Positions 8,766 to 18,428 of a stretch of 64,000 bases of DNA are shown in pieces. The notes below the pieces were generated by a model that saw only the letters and a list, made by a program, of their open reading frames with translations, was not told the DNA's origin and did no database searches. Origin of the DNA: Mycolicibacterium palauense (GTDB taxonomy: Bacteria; Actinomycetota; Actinomycetes; Mycobacteriales; Mycobacteriaceae); contig NZ_NVQF01000011.1 in the NCBI RefSeq assembly GCF_002592005.1, positions 37,177 to 101,176 of the forward strand, written 5' to 3'. Position 1 is the first letter of the stretch. Each line of letters opens with the position of its first letter. Position numbers and translations under genes: made by a program.

Positions 8766-9542
8766 TCACATGATCGAGAGGCGCTCGAGCACCTGGCCGT
8801 GTAGCGGCCCGTTGGTGGCCAGTGCGCTGCCGCCGTGGGGGCCGGGTGCCCCGTCGATGCTGGTGAACCGGCCGCCCGCCTCGCGAACCAGCAGGTCGAG
8901 GGGGGCGATGTCCCACACCTTCACCTCCGGTTCGCAGGCGATGTCGACCGCCCCCTCGGCCACCATGCAGTACGACCAGAAGTCCCCGTAGGCGCGCACC
9001 CGCCACACCGCGTCGGTGAGGGCGACGAATTGCTCCCGACGGTCCTCCCACCCGGTGGTCAGGTCGGAGTAGGACAGGCTGGCGGACTCGACGTCGGTGA
9101 CGCCGGAGACCGAGAGCCGCCGGGTGTTCCCGGCGAACGAGCCGTACGCCCCCCGGTCCTGCGCTGCCCACCATCGCCGTGCCAGAGCCGGCGCGCTGAC
9201 CACGCCGACGGTCGGCTCCCCGTCCTCGAGGAGCGCGATCAGGGTGCACCACACCGGCACCCCGCGGACGAAGTTCTTGGTGCCGTCGATCGGGTCGATC
9301 ACCCAGTGCCGGCCGGTGAAATCGGTGCGCCCACCGAATTCTTCGCCGAACACCGCGTCGTCGGGACGTGCGGCGGACAGCAGCTCGCGCAGTGCGGTCT
9401 CGGCGCCGCGGTCGGCGTCGGTCACCGGCGTCAGGTCGGGCTTGGTGTCGATGCGCAGATCGAGCGCGCCGAATCGGTTCATGGTCAAGCGATCGGCGTG
9501 CTCGGCCAGCTCGAGAGCCAGGGACAGGTCATCGGCGTTCAT
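8766..9542 (-). CDS. hisN: Inositol-monophosphatase-like histidinol-phosphate phosphatase
   Basis: A 258-residue Li+-sensitive-type phosphatase. [22 protein letters not shown] and [16 protein letters not shown] are the three metal-binding motifs of the family. In mycobacteria the orthologue beside fadE24 (Rv3137) is assigned histidinol-phosphate phosphatase, the penultimate step of histidine synthesis; here that rests on synteny and length, and inositol monophosphatase is the alternative. Start ATG 9542. It diverges from a small membrane protein gene, with about 45 bases between starts. Confidence 0.85.
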   Translation of the reverse strand: MNADDLSLALELAEHADRLTMNRFGALDLRIDTKPDLTPVTDADRGAETALRELLSAARPDDAVFGEEFGGRTDFTGRHWVIDPIDGTKNFVRGVPVWCTLIALLEDGEPTVGVVSAPALARRWWAAQDRGAYGSFAGNTRRLSVSGVTDVESASLSYSDLTTGWEDRREQFVALTDAVWRVRAYGDFWSYCMVAEGAVDIACEPEVKVWDIAPLDLLVREAGGRFTSIDGAPGPHGGSALATNGPLHGQVLERLSIM

Positions 9543-9586
9543 GGCAGCAGTCCTACCACGGCGTCCTCACGACCTACCATGACCTT

Positions 9587-9934
9587 GTGTGGGAACTCGG
9601 GATGATCATCTTGCTGGTCGGTGCGCTCGTGCTGCTCATCGGACCGCGATTGATCAAGCGCGGCCCGCGCGGGGCCGACGCGGTACACGGGACCCTGCTC
9701 GTGACCGGGGTCAGCCCCCGTCCGGAGAACGTGACCGGACAGCAGTACGTGACGATCAGCGGAGTGATCAGCGGGCCCACCGTCAACGAGCACGTCGTCT
9801 ATCAGCAGATGGCCGTCGACGTCGACGAGTGGCCCACGATGGGCGCGCTGATGCCCGTCGTGTACTCCCCGAAGAACCCGGACAACTGGAACTTCGCCCC
9901 GGCGGCGCCGCCACCGGAGCCGCCGCCGGCCTGA
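9587..9934 (+). CDS. Small membrane protein of unknown function
   Basis: About 115 residues. One N-terminal transmembrane segment (MIILLVGALVLLIGPRLI) is followed by a basic RGPRG stop-transfer and a soluble beta-rich domain (GTLLVTGVSPRP, YVTISGVISGP, MPVVYSPKNPDNW). It ends in a proline-rich tail (PPPEPPPA). The topology suggests a membrane-anchored protein with the C terminus facing the cytoplasm or the periplasm; orientation is not certain. Start GTG 9587 is preferred because it keeps a short hydrophilic lead; ATG 9602 is an alternative. No function can be assigned. Confidence 0.65.
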   Translation: MWELGMIILLVGALVLLIGPRLIKRGPRGADAVHGTLLVTGVSPRPENVTGQQYVTISGVISGPTVNEHVVYQQMAVDVDEWPTMGALMPVVYSPKNPDNWNFAPAAPPPEPPPA

Positions 9935-9944
9935 GTGTCGCGAC

Positions 9945-11219
9945 CTAGGCCGCGTGACGGGCAAGCGCGATGGCGATGCACTTCTCCGTGACGGCGAGGT
10001 CGAAATGCGCCGGTCCGCGAAGTGGTGGGGCCGTCGATCTGTGCCGAGACCCGGTCGGTGTGGTCACGAACGCCGTGTGCGTGCCGTTCTCATCGGTGTG
10101 GGTGGTCACCGTCCACCCGGCGGCCTCCTTGGCGTAGTTGCAGGCCGCGCACAGGCCGTCACCGTTGTCGGCGCTGGTGGCGCCGCCGCGTGAGCTCGGT
10201 GTCGCGTGGTCGGTGTGACGGATGGGGGCATCGCAATACGGAGTGCGGCAGGTGCCGTCGCGCACGGCGATGAAGGCGGACAGGCCCTTCGGAAACAGCC
10301 GTGCCCGCGATTCCATGGCCACCAGCGCCCCGGACTTCGGATGCCGGTACAACCGCCGCAGCGTCGCGCGTGCCGAGGACGTGGCCGTGGCAACCAACTG
10401 TCGTGCCACCCCGGCCGGCACCGGGCCGTAGCCGGCGATGTCGGCCGGGATGTCGTCGCCGCCCAGCAGCGTGTCATCGGTGATGACAAGGTTCACGGCG
10501 ATGGGGGCGGCGTCGGCCGTGGCCTGCCCGGTGACCCGCTGGACCAGCGTGTCCGCCATGACCTGGCCCCGGCTGCGGCCGTCACAACAGGTATCGGCCT
10601 GGCGTTTGAGGGCGGCGTACACCGACACGCCCTGGGCGACCGGCAGGAGCGCGGTCACATACGTCATGGTGTCGGGAGCCGGGCGGATACTGACCCGCCG
10701 CTCGGCCTCGGCCCGGGCCGCGCGGTCGACGATGGCCTGGGGGTCGAGGCGATAGGCGATCGCCTTGGCCTCGGCGGCGATCCGCGCGTCACCCAGTCCG
10801 GCCAGTTTTCCGGGGTCGCCGCAGATCTCTTCGTCGAGGGTGCGACGGTCCTCGACATCCAGGCACGCCGATTCGCGGACGACCAGGGTGGCGCGCCATT
10901 CCGAGAGTGCGCCCGTCTCCAATGCGGCCAGCGTGTGCGGCATCTCGTGTACCAGCGCCCGGGCGAATCCGAGATGGCGCCCGCCGCGGGCGGGGGAGTC
11001 ATGCCGGGCCAGCGCGATCTCGGCCGCGATCCCGCGGCCGCGCCGCCGCGCCGGCAGGCCGGCCTCCTGCTCGGCGGCGCGGCGCTTGGCGTCGAAGGCG
11101 GCCGCGGCCCGGGCCTGGCCCGCCGCGGCCGCGGATTTGAGGCGCTCCAGCCATTCGATGCGCGCGATGAGCTGCGCCTCGTCGGCGTCGGGAGCCACCT
11201 CCGACAATGTCTCGAACAT
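9945..11219 (-). CDS. 13E12-family protein: DUF222 plus HNH nuclease domain
   Basis: A 424-residue protein. Residues about 20-310 form the alpha-helical DUF222 region (DEAQLIARIEWLERLKS, LVVRESACLDVEDRRTLDEEIC). The C-terminal HNH nuclease motif is CRTPYCDAPIRHTDHATP followed by CAACNYAKEAAGW, giving a Cys-x4-Cys / Cys-x2-Cys zinc knuckle. The family is repeated in mycobacterial genomes (REP13E12) and several members are DNA-damage induced. Here the ATG lies inside a perfect LexA site with TACTAT immediately upstream, which implies a leaderless SOS-controlled transcript. A role in DNA processing or as a mobile-element remnant is inference. Confidence 0.88.
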   Translation of the reverse strand: MFETLSEVAPDADEAQLIARIEWLERLKSAAAAGQARAAAAFDAKRRAAEQEAGLPARRRGRGIAAEIALARHDSPARGGRHLGFARALVHEMPHTLAALETGALSEWRATLVVRESACLDVEDRRTLDEEICGDPGKLAGLGDARIAAEAKAIAYRLDPQAIVDRAARAEAERRVSIRPAPDTMTYVTALLPVAQGVSVYAALKRQADTCCDGRSRGQVMADTLVQRVTGQATADAAPIAVNLVITDDTLLGGDDIPADIAGYGPVPAGVARQLVATATSSARATLRRLYRHPKSGALVAMESRARLFPKGLSAFIAVRDGTCRTPYCDAPIRHTDHATPSSRGGATSADNGDGLCAACNYAKEAAGWTVTTHTDENGTHTAFVTTPTGSRHRSTAPPLRGPAHFDLAVTEKCIAIALARHAA

Positions 11220-11227
11220 ATGTTCGA
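11212..11227 (-). promoter_or_regulatory. LexA SOS box overlapping the start codon of the DUF222-HNH gene
   Basis: TCGAACATATGTTCGA matches the mycobacterial LexA consensus TCGAAC-N4-GTTCGA at every fixed position. The gene's ATG (11219-11217) lies within it, and on the minus strand TACTAT (11232-11227) directly precedes it as a -10 element. LexA binding would therefore block transcription initiation. Confidence 0.9.
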
Positions 11228-11294
11228 TAGTACTCGGCGGGCCGACAATTCACGGTCGGTCGGGTACTCGCCGGGGGCGGCTCGGGCTTTGCGC

Positions 11295-12671
11295 TCAGCC
11301 GTGTCCGACGCGCAGCAGCTCGGCGACGCTGGTCAGCTTGACCCGTGGACGCCCGTGCGGCCGGCCCGACGTGCGCTCGTGCTCGTCGATCACCTTCCAG
11401 TGGTCGTCGGTGACCAGCTTCGGTTGCCGTTCGAGCAACCAGGCGACGAGCGCGTCGGAGTAGTCGGTTCCGACTTCGGCCAGCGCGGCCCCGGACAGGT
11501 CGGCCAGCAGCGTGGCCACGGTGTCCGCCGAGTCCTTCTTGTTGCTGCCGATCACGCCCGACGGGCCCCGCTTGATCCAGCCCACGACGTACTCGTTGCG
11601 GCTGTCCCGGATGCGGCCGTCGGTGTGCGGGATCGTGCCGCTGCGCTGGTCGAACGGCAGTCCCGGGGTGGGCACACCCCGGTAGCCGACCGCGCGCACC
11701 ACCAGCTGAGCGGGCAGCTCCTCGCGCACCCCGGTGTCCTTGGCAACGATGCGGCCGTTGTCGTCGGCCACCAGCTCGTTGCGGCCCAGGACCACCGACT
11801 CGACCCGCTCGGAGCCCTTGATCTCGATCGGCGAGGTGCGGAACCGGAAGACGATCCGGCGGTGGCCCGGCGTCGGCTGCCGGTCGAGGAAGCCCCGCAA
11901 CACCTTGATGTTCTGCCGCACCTTCTTGTCGGCCGCCTCCAGATCGGCATCGGTGATACCGGCGAAATCCGTCGGGTCCAAGACGATGTCGACGTCCTCC
12001 AGGCCCTCAAGATGGCCCAACTCGCGCAGTTCCAGGGTGGTGAACGTCGCCTGCAGCGGCCCCCGGCGGCCGACCACCACGACCTCCTCGACGGCCTGGC
12101 CGTGCAGCGATTCCAGCGCGTGGTCGGCGATGTCGGTGCTGGCCAGGGCCGCGGGATCGGTCATCAGGATCCGGGCCACGTCCAGCGCCACGTTGCCGTT
12201 CCCGACGACCACCGCCCGCCCGCCGGTCAGATCGGGGGCCATGTGCTCGAAGTGCGGGTGGGCGTTGTACCAGCCCACGAAGTCGACGGCGGCCACACTG
12301 CCCGGCAGATCCTCACCGGGAATCCCCAGGGGCCGGTCGGATTGCGCGCCGACCGCGTAGATCACCGCGTCGTAGCGTTCCGCGAGCTCGCCGGCATGGA
12401 CGTGTTCGCCGACCCGGATGTTGCCGAAGAAGCGGAACCGCGGGTCCTTGGCGCTCTTCTCGAACTGCGCGGTGATCGTCTTGATCTTGGGGTGATCGGG
12501 AGCCACGCCCGAGCGCACCAGACCCCACGGCGTCGGCAACATCTCCAGCATGTCGATGCGGACGTCGAGATCCTCAGAACTGTCGGCGGCCTTCAGCAGC
12601 GCCGCGGCGGCGAAGAAACCGGAGGGTCCGGAGCCGACGATCGCGACGTGATAGGGGCGCGTCTGTGCCAT
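11295..12671 (-). CDS. fprA: NADPH-ferredoxin reductase FprA
   Basis: A 458-residue flavoprotein of the adrenodoxin-reductase type. The N-terminal VAIVGSGPSGFFAAAALL binds FAD, VVVGNGNVALDVARILM binds NADPH, and GWIKRGPSGVIGSNKKDS is the conserved C-terminal block. It transfers electrons from NADPH to ferredoxin for cytochrome P450 and other acceptors. Length matches the mycobacterial enzyme (about 456). It diverges from prfB exactly as Rv3106 does from Rv3105c. Start ATG 12671. The 235-base divergent region upstream contains the inverted repeat GTTTAC-N10-GTAAAC at 12818-12839. Confidence 0.95.
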   Translation of the reverse strand: MAQTRPYHVAIVGSGPSGFFAAAALLKAADSSEDLDVRIDMLEMLPTPWGLVRSGVAPDHPKIKTITAQFEKSAKDPRFRFFGNIRVGEHVHAGELAERYDAVIYAVGAQSDRPLGIPGEDLPGSVAAVDFVGWYNAHPHFEHMAPDLTGGRAVVVGNGNVALDVARILMTDPAALASTDIADHALESLHGQAVEEVVVVGRRGPLQATFTTLELRELGHLEGLEDVDIVLDPTDFAGITDADLEAADKKVRQNIKVLRGFLDRQPTPGHRRIVFRFRTSPIEIKGSERVESVVLGRNELVADDNGRIVAKDTGVREELPAQLVVRAVGYRGVPTPGLPFDQRSGTIPHTDGRIRDSRNEYVVGWIKRGPSGVIGSNKKDSADTVATLLADLSGAALAEVGTDYSDALVAWLLERQPKLVTDDHWKVIDEHERTSGRPHGRPRVKLTSVAELLRVGHG

Positions 12672-12817
12672 GGATGGTGCGCTTTCTGTCGGTGCCCGGC
12701 CAGGCGCACGGGGCTGTGGCGCGGCGGCCGGAGGAAGAGGTGCGGAGTGCGCAGGCGACTGTCACCGGTCATTGGGCTGGACCGGCCGGGCGTGTCGAGT
12801 CGCGAAATGCACATGCT

Positions 12818-12839
12818 GTTTACAGACCCGATGGTAAAC
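12818..12839. promoter_or_regulatory. Inverted repeat in the fprA-prfB divergent promoter region
   Basis: GTTTAC, ten bases, GTAAAC. It sits 68 bases before the prfB start and about 147 bases before fprA. It is the only A/T-rich symmetric site in the gap. It may be a regulator site or overlap the prfB promoter; no regulator is implied by the sequence. Confidence 0.35.
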
Positions 12840-12906
12840 GCCGCCTGTGGCGCTCGCCCGGAGTCGGAGCGATCGGCCGTGCGGGTGTTGCGAGCCGGTA
12901 ACCTCA

Positions 12907-14019
12907 ATGGTCGTGGACTCTGACCGTCAAACCGATCTCGCTGCCCTCGACACCACCCTGACGACCGTCGAGAGGGTGCTCGACGTCGACGGGCTGCGCC
13001 GACGCATCGAGAAATTGGAGTCCGAGGCCTCCGACCCCAACCTGTGGGACGACCAGGTGCACGCCCAGAAGGTGACCAGCGACCTGTCGCATGCCCAGGG
13101 AGAGCTGCGCCGGGTCGAGGAACTCAGGCAACGCCTCGACGACCTTCCCGTGCTCTATGAGCTGGCGGCCGAGGAGGAGGCCTCCGACGAACTCGCCGAG
13201 GCCGACGCCGAGCTGGTGCGGCTGCGCGAGGACATCGAGGCCATGGAGGTGCGCACCCTGCTGTCGGGGGAGTACGACGAGCGCGAGGCCGTGGTCACCA
13301 TCCGCTCCGGCGCGGGCGGCGTCGATGCCGCCGACTGGGCCGAGATGCTGATGCGGATGTACATGCGGTGGGCCGAGAAGCACAAGTATCCCGTCGAGGT
13401 CTTCGACACCTCCTACGCCGAGGAAGCGGGTATCAAGAGCGCCACGTTCGCCGTCCACGCCCCCTTCGCCTACGGCACGCTGTCCGTCGAACAGGGCACG
13501 CACCGGCTGGTGCGTATCAGTCCCTTCGACAACCAGAGCCGGCGCCAGACCTCCTTCGCCGACGTCGAGGTGCTGCCCGTGGTGGAGACCACCGACCACA
13601 TCGACATCCCGGAGAACGACCTCCGTGTCGACGTCTACCGTTCCAGTGGTCCCGGCGGGCAGTCGGTGAACACCACCGACTCCGCGGTGCGACTCACCCA
13701 CATTCCGACCGGCATCGTGGTCACCTGCCAGAACGAGAAGTCACAGCTACAGAACAAGGTGGCGGCCATGCGCGTGCTGCAGGCCAAGCTGCTGGAACGC
13801 AAGCGCCAGGAGGAACGCGCCGAGATGGATGCCCTCAAGGGCGACGGCGGCAGCTCGTGGGGCAACCAGATGCGCTCCTACGTGCTGCATCCGTACCAGA
13901 TGGTGAAGGACCTGCGCACCGAGTACGAGGTCGGCAACCCCGCCTCGGTGCTCGACGGCGAAATCGACGGCTTCCTCGAGGCCGGCATCAGATGGCGCAA
14001 CAGCAGAGATGACGACTGA
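12907..14019 (+). CDS. prfB: Peptide chain release factor 2
   Basis: A 370-residue class-I release factor. The SPF tripeptide (Ser205-Pro206-Phe207) that reads UGA/UAA is in [17 protein letters not shown]. The GGQ motif (250-252) in [20 protein letters not shown] triggers peptidyl-tRNA hydrolysis. The N-terminal helical domain ([18 protein letters not shown]) is intact. The gene is read in a single frame, so the programmed +1 frameshift of many bacteria is absent, as is usual in mycobacteria. Start ATG 12907 ([10 protein letters not shown]) aligns with the known mycobacterial N terminus. Its end overlaps the next gene by 11 bases, starting the ftsEX-smpB gene string. Confidence 0.97.
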   Translation: MVVDSDRQTDLAALDTTLTTVERVLDVDGLRRRIEKLESEASDPNLWDDQVHAQKVTSDLSHAQGELRRVEELRQRLDDLPVLYELAAEEEASDELAEADAELVRLREDIEAMEVRTLLSGEYDEREAVVTIRSGAGGVDAADWAEMLMRMYMRWAEKHKYPVEVFDTSYAEEAGIKSATFAVHAPFAYGTLSVEQGTHRLVRISPFDNQSRRQTSFADVEVLPVVETTDHIDIPENDLRVDVYRSSGPGGQSVNTTDSAVRLTHIPTGIVVTCQNEKSQLQNKVAAMRVLQAKLLERKRQEERAEMDALKGDGGSSWGNQMRSYVLHPYQMVKDLRTEYEVGNPASVLDGEIDGFLEAGIRWRNSRDDD

Positions 14020-14956
14020 CTATCTGGCCCTGGGGTGGGCGCGGGGGTGGCACGACTTCTGGAACGACGAGGTCGGCCTCTGGATCCGCGGTCCCGGTCT
14101 TCGCATCGCGATCCTGGTCGTCGGGGCGATGCTCATCGCCCGGTTCATCGCCTGGGTAGCCCGGCGGATCACCAGCCGGATCGACGCCGAATACCAGCAG
14201 ACCAATCAGCTGGTGCGATCGGAGACCGCCAAACACCGCCAGGCCGTGGCATCGGTGATCTCCTGGGTGTCCATCGCGCTGGTGTTCGTCGTCGTCGCGG
14301 TGCAGATCACCGATATCGTCGGCATCCCGATCGGCTCGCTGGCCGCGCCGGCCGCCGTACTGGGCGCGGCGCTGGGCTTCGGGGCGCAGCGGCTGGTGCA
14401 GGACCTGTTGAGCGGATTCTTCATCATCACCGAGCGCCAGTACGGGTTCGGCGATCTCGTCCAGCTGGGCAGCGGCGCGGCCCAGGACTCGCTGGGCACG
14501 GTGGAAGAGGTCACGCTGCGGGTCACCAAGCTGCGTACCGTCGAGGGCGAGATGTACACCATCCCCAACGGCAACATCGTGCGCTCGCTCAACATGTCCA
14601 AGGACTGGGCGCGTGCGGTGGTCGACATCCCGGTGCCGACGACCGCCGACCTCAACCGGGTCAACGAGTTGCTGCATCAGGTCGGCTCCACGGCGATGGA
14701 GGACTCCGAACTGCGTCCGCTGCTGCTGGACGAACCCCAGCTGATGGGTGTGGAGAGCATCGAGGTCGACACGGTGAACCTGCGGATGGTGGCCAGAACG
14801 CTTCCGGGTAAGCAGTTCGAGGTCGGCCGGCTGCTGCGGTTGCGGATCATCGCCGCGCTCACCCAGGCCGGCATCGCCACCCAGCAGGCGGGTGGGCCCA
14901 CCGTCGGCACCATGGCGCCGGTCGCCCGCGAGACACCCCGGGGGCCGGGGCAGTGA
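14009..14956 (+). CDS. MscS-family mechanosensitive ion channel protein
   Basis: 315 residues. Three hydrophobic segments (about 25-45, 75-98 and 105-125) precede the pore-lining helix region [36 protein letters not shown], the MscS signature. A beta domain with [23 protein letters not shown] and a C-terminal alpha/beta domain follow. The family gates on membrane tension or acts as a small-conductance channel. Position between prfB and ftsE matches Rv3104c. The start overlaps the prfB end; the stop overlaps the next gene, indicating translational coupling. Confidence 0.9.
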   Translation: MTTDYLALGWARGWHDFWNDEVGLWIRGPGLRIAILVVGAMLIARFIAWVARRITSRIDAEYQQTNQLVRSETAKHRQAVASVISWVSIALVFVVVAVQITDIVGIPIGSLAAPAAVLGAALGFGAQRLVQDLLSGFFIITERQYGFGDLVQLGSGAAQDSLGTVEEVTLRVTKLRTVEGEMYTIPNGNIVRSLNMSKDWARAVVDIPVPTTADLNRVNELLHQVGSTAMEDSELRPLLLDEPQLMGVESIEVDTVNLRMVARTLPGKQFEVGRLLRLRIIAALTQAGIATQQAGGPTVGTMAPVARETPRGPGQ

Positions 14957-15417
14957 TGACCGGGTTCTGGAAGAAGTGGCACCGCCCCGACCACACCTGG
15001 CCGAAGTACCTGCCGGGCGGCCGGCTGCGCACCTCCACGGCGGTCCTGGTCATCGTGTTCGCCGCGCTGACCTGGGTCTACCAGACCTATCAGCCGCCGG
15101 TCTCACCCACTCCCGAAACCCAGGTGGTTCCACCGGGGTTCGTGCCCGACCCCGAGTACACGTGGGTGCCGAGGACCCAGGTCCGCACCGCGCCGCCGAC
15201 AACCACCCTCACCACGACCCCCACCACCAGCGAGACCAGCCCGACCACGTCGCCGGAGACTCCCACCGACACCACCGGGCCCGACGGGAGCACCCCACCG
15301 GAACTCACGTTGCCGAACCCGTTCGGGCAGACCCCGGCGACGACTCCCACCGTCACCACGACACCGGCTCCGGCCACCACCGCGACGACACCGACACCGG
15401 CGCCGACGTCGGAGTAA
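14956..15417 (+). CDS. Single-pass membrane protein with Pro/Thr-rich tail
   Basis: About 153 residues. A basic N terminus (FWKKWHRPDHTWPKYL) precedes one transmembrane helix (STAVLVIVFAALTWVYQTYQ). The rest is a Pro/Thr-rich, low-complexity region (TTTLTTTPTTSETSPTTSPE and similar) expected to lie outside the membrane and perhaps be O-mannosylated. Length and position match Rv3103c, always found just before ftsE in mycobacteria, so a role linked to division or the cell envelope is plausible but unproven. ATG 14956 overlaps the upstream TGA; GTG 14953 is an alternative. Confidence 0.82.
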   Translation: MTGFWKKWHRPDHTWPKYLPGGRLRTSTAVLVIVFAALTWVYQTYQPPVSPTPETQVVPPGFVPDPEYTWVPRTQVRTAPPTTTLTTTPTTSETSPTTSPETPTDTTGPDGSTPPELTLPNPFGQTPATTPTVTTTPAPATTATTPTPAPTSE

Positions 15418-15456
15418 CGGCGCGGGCCCTCGGCCCCGCTACACTGGCGTGCCGTG

Positions 15457-16146
15457 ATGATCACCCTCGACCACGTAACCAAGCAGTACAAGCAGTCGGC
15501 GCGGCCGGCGCTGGACAACGTGAGTCTCAAGATCGACAAGGGTGAGTTCGTCTTCCTCATCGGCCCCTCCGGCTCGGGCAAGTCGACGTTCATCCGGCTG
15601 CTGCTGGCCGAGGAGACCCCGACATCCGGCGACATCCAGGTGTCGAAGTTCCATGTCAACAAGCTGCCCGGGCGGCATGTGCCCGGACTGCGCCAGGTGA
15701 TCGGCTGCGTCTTCCAGGACTTCCGGCTGCTGCAGCAGAAGACGGTGTTCGAGAACGTCGCCTTCGCCCTGGAGGTCATCGGCAAGCGCAGCGACACCAT
15801 CAACCGGGTGGTGCCCGACGTCCTGGAGATGGTGGGGCTGTCCGGTAAGGCCAACCGGCTGCCCGCCGAGCTCTCCGGCGGTGAGCAGCAGCGGGTGGCC
15901 ATCGCCCGCGCCTTCGTCAACCGTCCCTTGGTGCTGCTGGCCGACGAGCCCACCGGCAACCTGGACCCCGAAACGAGCAAGGACATCATGGACCTGCTGG
16001 AGCGCATCAACAGAACCGGAACGACGGTTCTGATGGCGACGCATGACCACCACATCGTCGACGCGATGCGCCAGCGGGTGGTCGAGCTGTCACTGGGCCG
16101 GCTGGTCCGCGACGAGCAGCGCGGTGTCTACGGGATGGACCGGTAA
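15457..16146 (+). CDS. ftsE: Cell division ATP-binding protein FtsE
   Basis: A 229-residue ABC ATPase. Walker A is GPSGSGKS (36-43), the signature is LSGGEQQ (140-146), Walker B is VLLADEP (160-166) and the H-loop is MATHDHH. With FtsX it forms the membrane complex that activates peptidoglycan hydrolases (RipC in mycobacteria) during division. The ATG at 15457 is chosen over GTG 15454 because it matches the known mycobacterial N terminus [12 protein letters not shown]. The stop codon directly abuts ftsX. Confidence 0.97.
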   Translation: MITLDHVTKQYKQSARPALDNVSLKIDKGEFVFLIGPSGSGKSTFIRLLLAEETPTSGDIQVSKFHVNKLPGRHVPGLRQVIGCVFQDFRLLQQKTVFENVAFALEVIGKRSDTINRVVPDVLEMVGLSGKANRLPAELSGGEQQRVAIARAFVNRPLVLLADEPTGNLDPETSKDIMDLLERINRTGTTVLMATHDHHIVDAMRQRVVELSLGRLVRDEQRGVYGMDR

Positions 16147-17040
16147 GTGCGCGCCGGATTCCTACTCAACGAGGTCGTCACCGGCCTGCGTCGCAACGTC
16201 ACCATGACGATCGCGATGATCCTGACCACCGCCATCTCGATCGGGCTGTTCGGCGGCGGGCTGCTGGTGCTGCGGCTGGCCGACCACTCCAAGAACATCT
16301 ACCTCGACCGCGTCGAGACCCAGGTCTTCCTGACCGACGACATCTCGGCCAACGACATGACCTGCGACTCCGATCTGTGCAAGGGGTTGCGCGCCAAGAT
16401 CGAGGAGCGCGACGACGTCAAGTCCGTGCGCTTCCTCAACCGCGACGACGCCTACGAGGACGCGATCCGGCGCATCCCGCAGTTCAAGGACGTGGCCGGC
16501 AAGGACGCCTTCCCGGCGTCGTTCATCGTCAAACTCGACGACCCCGAACAGCACGCCGCCTTCGACGAGGCGATGATCGGCCAGCCCGGGGTGCGCAGTG
16601 TGCTCAACCAGAAGGAACTCATCGACCGGCTCTTCGCCGTGCTCGACGGGCTGTCCAACGCCGCCTTCGCGGTGGCGCTGGTCCAGGCGGTCGGCGCGGT
16701 CCTGCTGATCGCCAACATGGTCCAGGTGGCGGCCTACACCCGCCGTACCGAGATCGGCATCATGCGTCTGGTGGGCGCCAGCAGGTGGTACACCCAGCTG
16801 CCGTTCCTGCTCGAGGCGGTGCTGGCCGCCACCATCGGCGTGGTGATCGCGATCGCGGGTCTGATCGTGGTGCGTGCGGCGTTCCTGGAGCGGGCCCTCG
16901 ACCAGTTCTACCAAGCCAATCTGATCGCCCGGATCGACTATGCGGACATCCTCTACATCTCACCGATCCTGTTGGCGGTCGGGGTGATCATGGCCGGCGT
17001 GACGGGCTACGTGACGTTGCGCCTGTACGTGCGCAGGTAG
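16147..17040 (+). CDS. ftsX: Cell division protein FtsX
   Basis: A 297-residue membrane protein. TM1 is [22 protein letters not shown] large extracellular domain (about 50-165) contains two cysteines ([10 protein letters not shown]), as in the mycobacterial FtsX ectodomain. Three C-terminal TM helices follow ([37 protein letters not shown] and [20 protein letters not shown]). It couples FtsE ATP hydrolysis to a periplasmic hydrolase. It starts with GTG immediately after the ftsE stop and ends seven bases before smpB. Confidence 0.96.
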   Translation: MRAGFLLNEVVTGLRRNVTMTIAMILTTAISIGLFGGGLLVLRLADHSKNIYLDRVETQVFLTDDISANDMTCDSDLCKGLRAKIEERDDVKSVRFLNRDDAYEDAIRRIPQFKDVAGKDAFPASFIVKLDDPEQHAAFDEAMIGQPGVRSVLNQKELIDRLFAVLDGLSNAAFAVALVQAVGAVLLIANMVQVAAYTRRTEIGIMRLVGASRWYTQLPFLLEAVLAATIGVVIAIAGLIVVRAAFLERALDQFYQANLIARIDYADILYISPILLAVGVIMAGVTGYVTLRLYVRR

Positions 17041-17046
17041 GTTTCC

Positions 17047-17550
17047 GTGGCCAAGAAACCCAAGCAGACCAACAAGGCCGACGGCCACGGGCGTCAGGTG
17101 GTGGCGACCAACCGCCGGGCGCGGCACAACTATGCCGTCGTGGACACCTTCGAAGCCGGCGTGGTGCTGCAGGGCACCGAGGTGAAGAGCCTGCGCGAGG
17201 GCCAGGCGTCGCTGGCGGACGCGTTCGCCACCGTCGACGACGGCGAGGTGTGGCTGCGCAACCTGCACATCCCGGCGTATCACCACGGCACCTGGACCAA
17301 CCATGCGCCGCGACGCAACCGCAAACTGTTGCTGCACCGGCGCCAGATCGACACGCTGGTCGGCAAGATCCGCGACGGCAACCTGACCCTGGTCCCGTTG
17401 TCGCTGTACTTCTCCGACGGCAAGGTCAAGGTGGAACTGGCGCTGGCCCGCGGTAAACAGGCCCACGACAAGCGTCAGGACCTGGCCCGCCGCGACGCCC
17501 AGCGGGAGATCAGCCGGGAACTGGGCCGCCGCGCCAAGGGCATGCCCTGA
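17047..17550 (+). CDS. smpB: tmRNA-binding protein SmpB
   Basis: 167 residues with the diagnostic blocks [39 protein letters not shown] and [26 protein letters not shown], and a basic tail. It binds the tRNA-like domain of tmRNA and delivers it to stalled ribosomes for trans-translation. Its RNA partner ssrA lies 1.9 kb downstream on the same strand. Start GTG 17047 ([10 protein letters not shown]). Confidence 0.97.
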   Translation: MAKKPKQTNKADGHGRQVVATNRRARHNYAVVDTFEAGVVLQGTEVKSLREGQASLADAFATVDDGEVWLRNLHIPAYHHGTWTNHAPRRNRKLLLHRRQIDTLVGKIRDGNLTLVPLSLYFSDGKVKVELALARGKQAHDKRQDLARRDAQREISRELGRRAKGMP

Positions 17551-17570
17551 CCGGAATCCTGTTCGCCCTG

Positions 17571-18392
17571 GTGTCGGCGTTCGGCTACGGCATCAGCGAC
17601 TTCGTCGGAGGCATCGCGTCGCGCCGGGTGGCCGCCCTGCGCGTCGTGCTGGTGTCCTACCCCGTGGCGATCGTGCTGCTGGTGATCCCGGCCGTCGCCG
17701 TCGGCGGCCAGGTGTCCGCACCGGCGCTGATGTGGGGCACGCTGTGCGGGGTCAGCCAGGCGTTCGGGGTGTGGTGGTTCTACGCGGCACTGGGTTCGGG
17801 CCCGATCTCGGTGGTGTCTCCGCTGACGGCGATCCTGGTCGCCGGGCTACCCGTCGGTGTCGGGGTCGCACTGGGCGAGCGGCCCGCGCTGGTGGCCAAT
17901 ATCGGTGTCGTCATCGCCCTGGTGGCGGTCGTGCTGGTCAGTCGCGACGCCACCGACGAGGACGTCAAGGCCCACCGGTTCACCAAAACGGTCGCGTGGC
18001 TGACCGTCGGTGCGGGGCTGGCGTTCGGGCTGAACTTCGTGCTGATCGCGCAGGCTCCCGTCGAGGCGGGCCTGTGGCCCCTGGTCTTCGCCAGGATCGC
18101 GGCCACCGTCATCGTGTTCGCGGTGGCGGCCGGGTCGGGCAACCTGGTGCTGCCCCGGGGCGAGCCCTTTCGGCTGGCGCTGTTGGCCGCGGTGCTCGAC
18201 GCGGTCGCCAACGTGACGATGTTGCTGGCGCTGCACGCCTCGCTGTTGTCGCTGGCCGGTGTGCTGATGTCGCTGTATCCGGCGGCCACCGTGCTGCTGG
18301 CCATCGTGGTGCTTAAGGAGCGGGTGACCCGGTGGCAGGCACTGGGGATGGTGCTGGCGCTGGCGTCGGTGGCGATGATCGCCGCGGGCTGA
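17571..18392 (+). CDS. DMT-superfamily (EamA) transporter
   Basis: About 273 residues with ten hydrophobic helices in two EamA repeats, for example VLVSYPVAIVLLVIPAVAVG, VAVVLVSRDAT and, in the second repeat, VLMSLYPAATVLLAIVVLKE with the ERVTRWQALGMVLALASVAM end. It is a putative metabolite exporter or permease. GTG 17571 falls inside the first helix. The frame is open upstream and the residues just before it (LTGILFAL, from CTG 17547) look like the true beginning of TM1, giving an unusual CTG start overlapping the smpB stop. The coordinate given is the conservative one. Confidence 0.82.
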   Translation: MSAFGYGISDFVGGIASRRVAALRVVLVSYPVAIVLLVIPAVAVGGQVSAPALMWGTLCGVSQAFGVWWFYAALGSGPISVVSPLTAILVAGLPVGVGVALGERPALVANIGVVIALVAVVLVSRDATDEDVKAHRFTKTVAWLTVGAGLAFGLNFVLIAQAPVEAGLWPLVFARIAATVIVFAVAAGSGNLVLPRGEPFRLALLAAVLDAVANVTMLLALHASLLSLAGVLMSLYPAATVLLAIVVLKERVTRWQALGMVLALASVAMIAAG

Positions 18393-18428
18393 GACCGTCC
18401 GTCGTCCCCGGGGCGTAACGTCAGCCCA

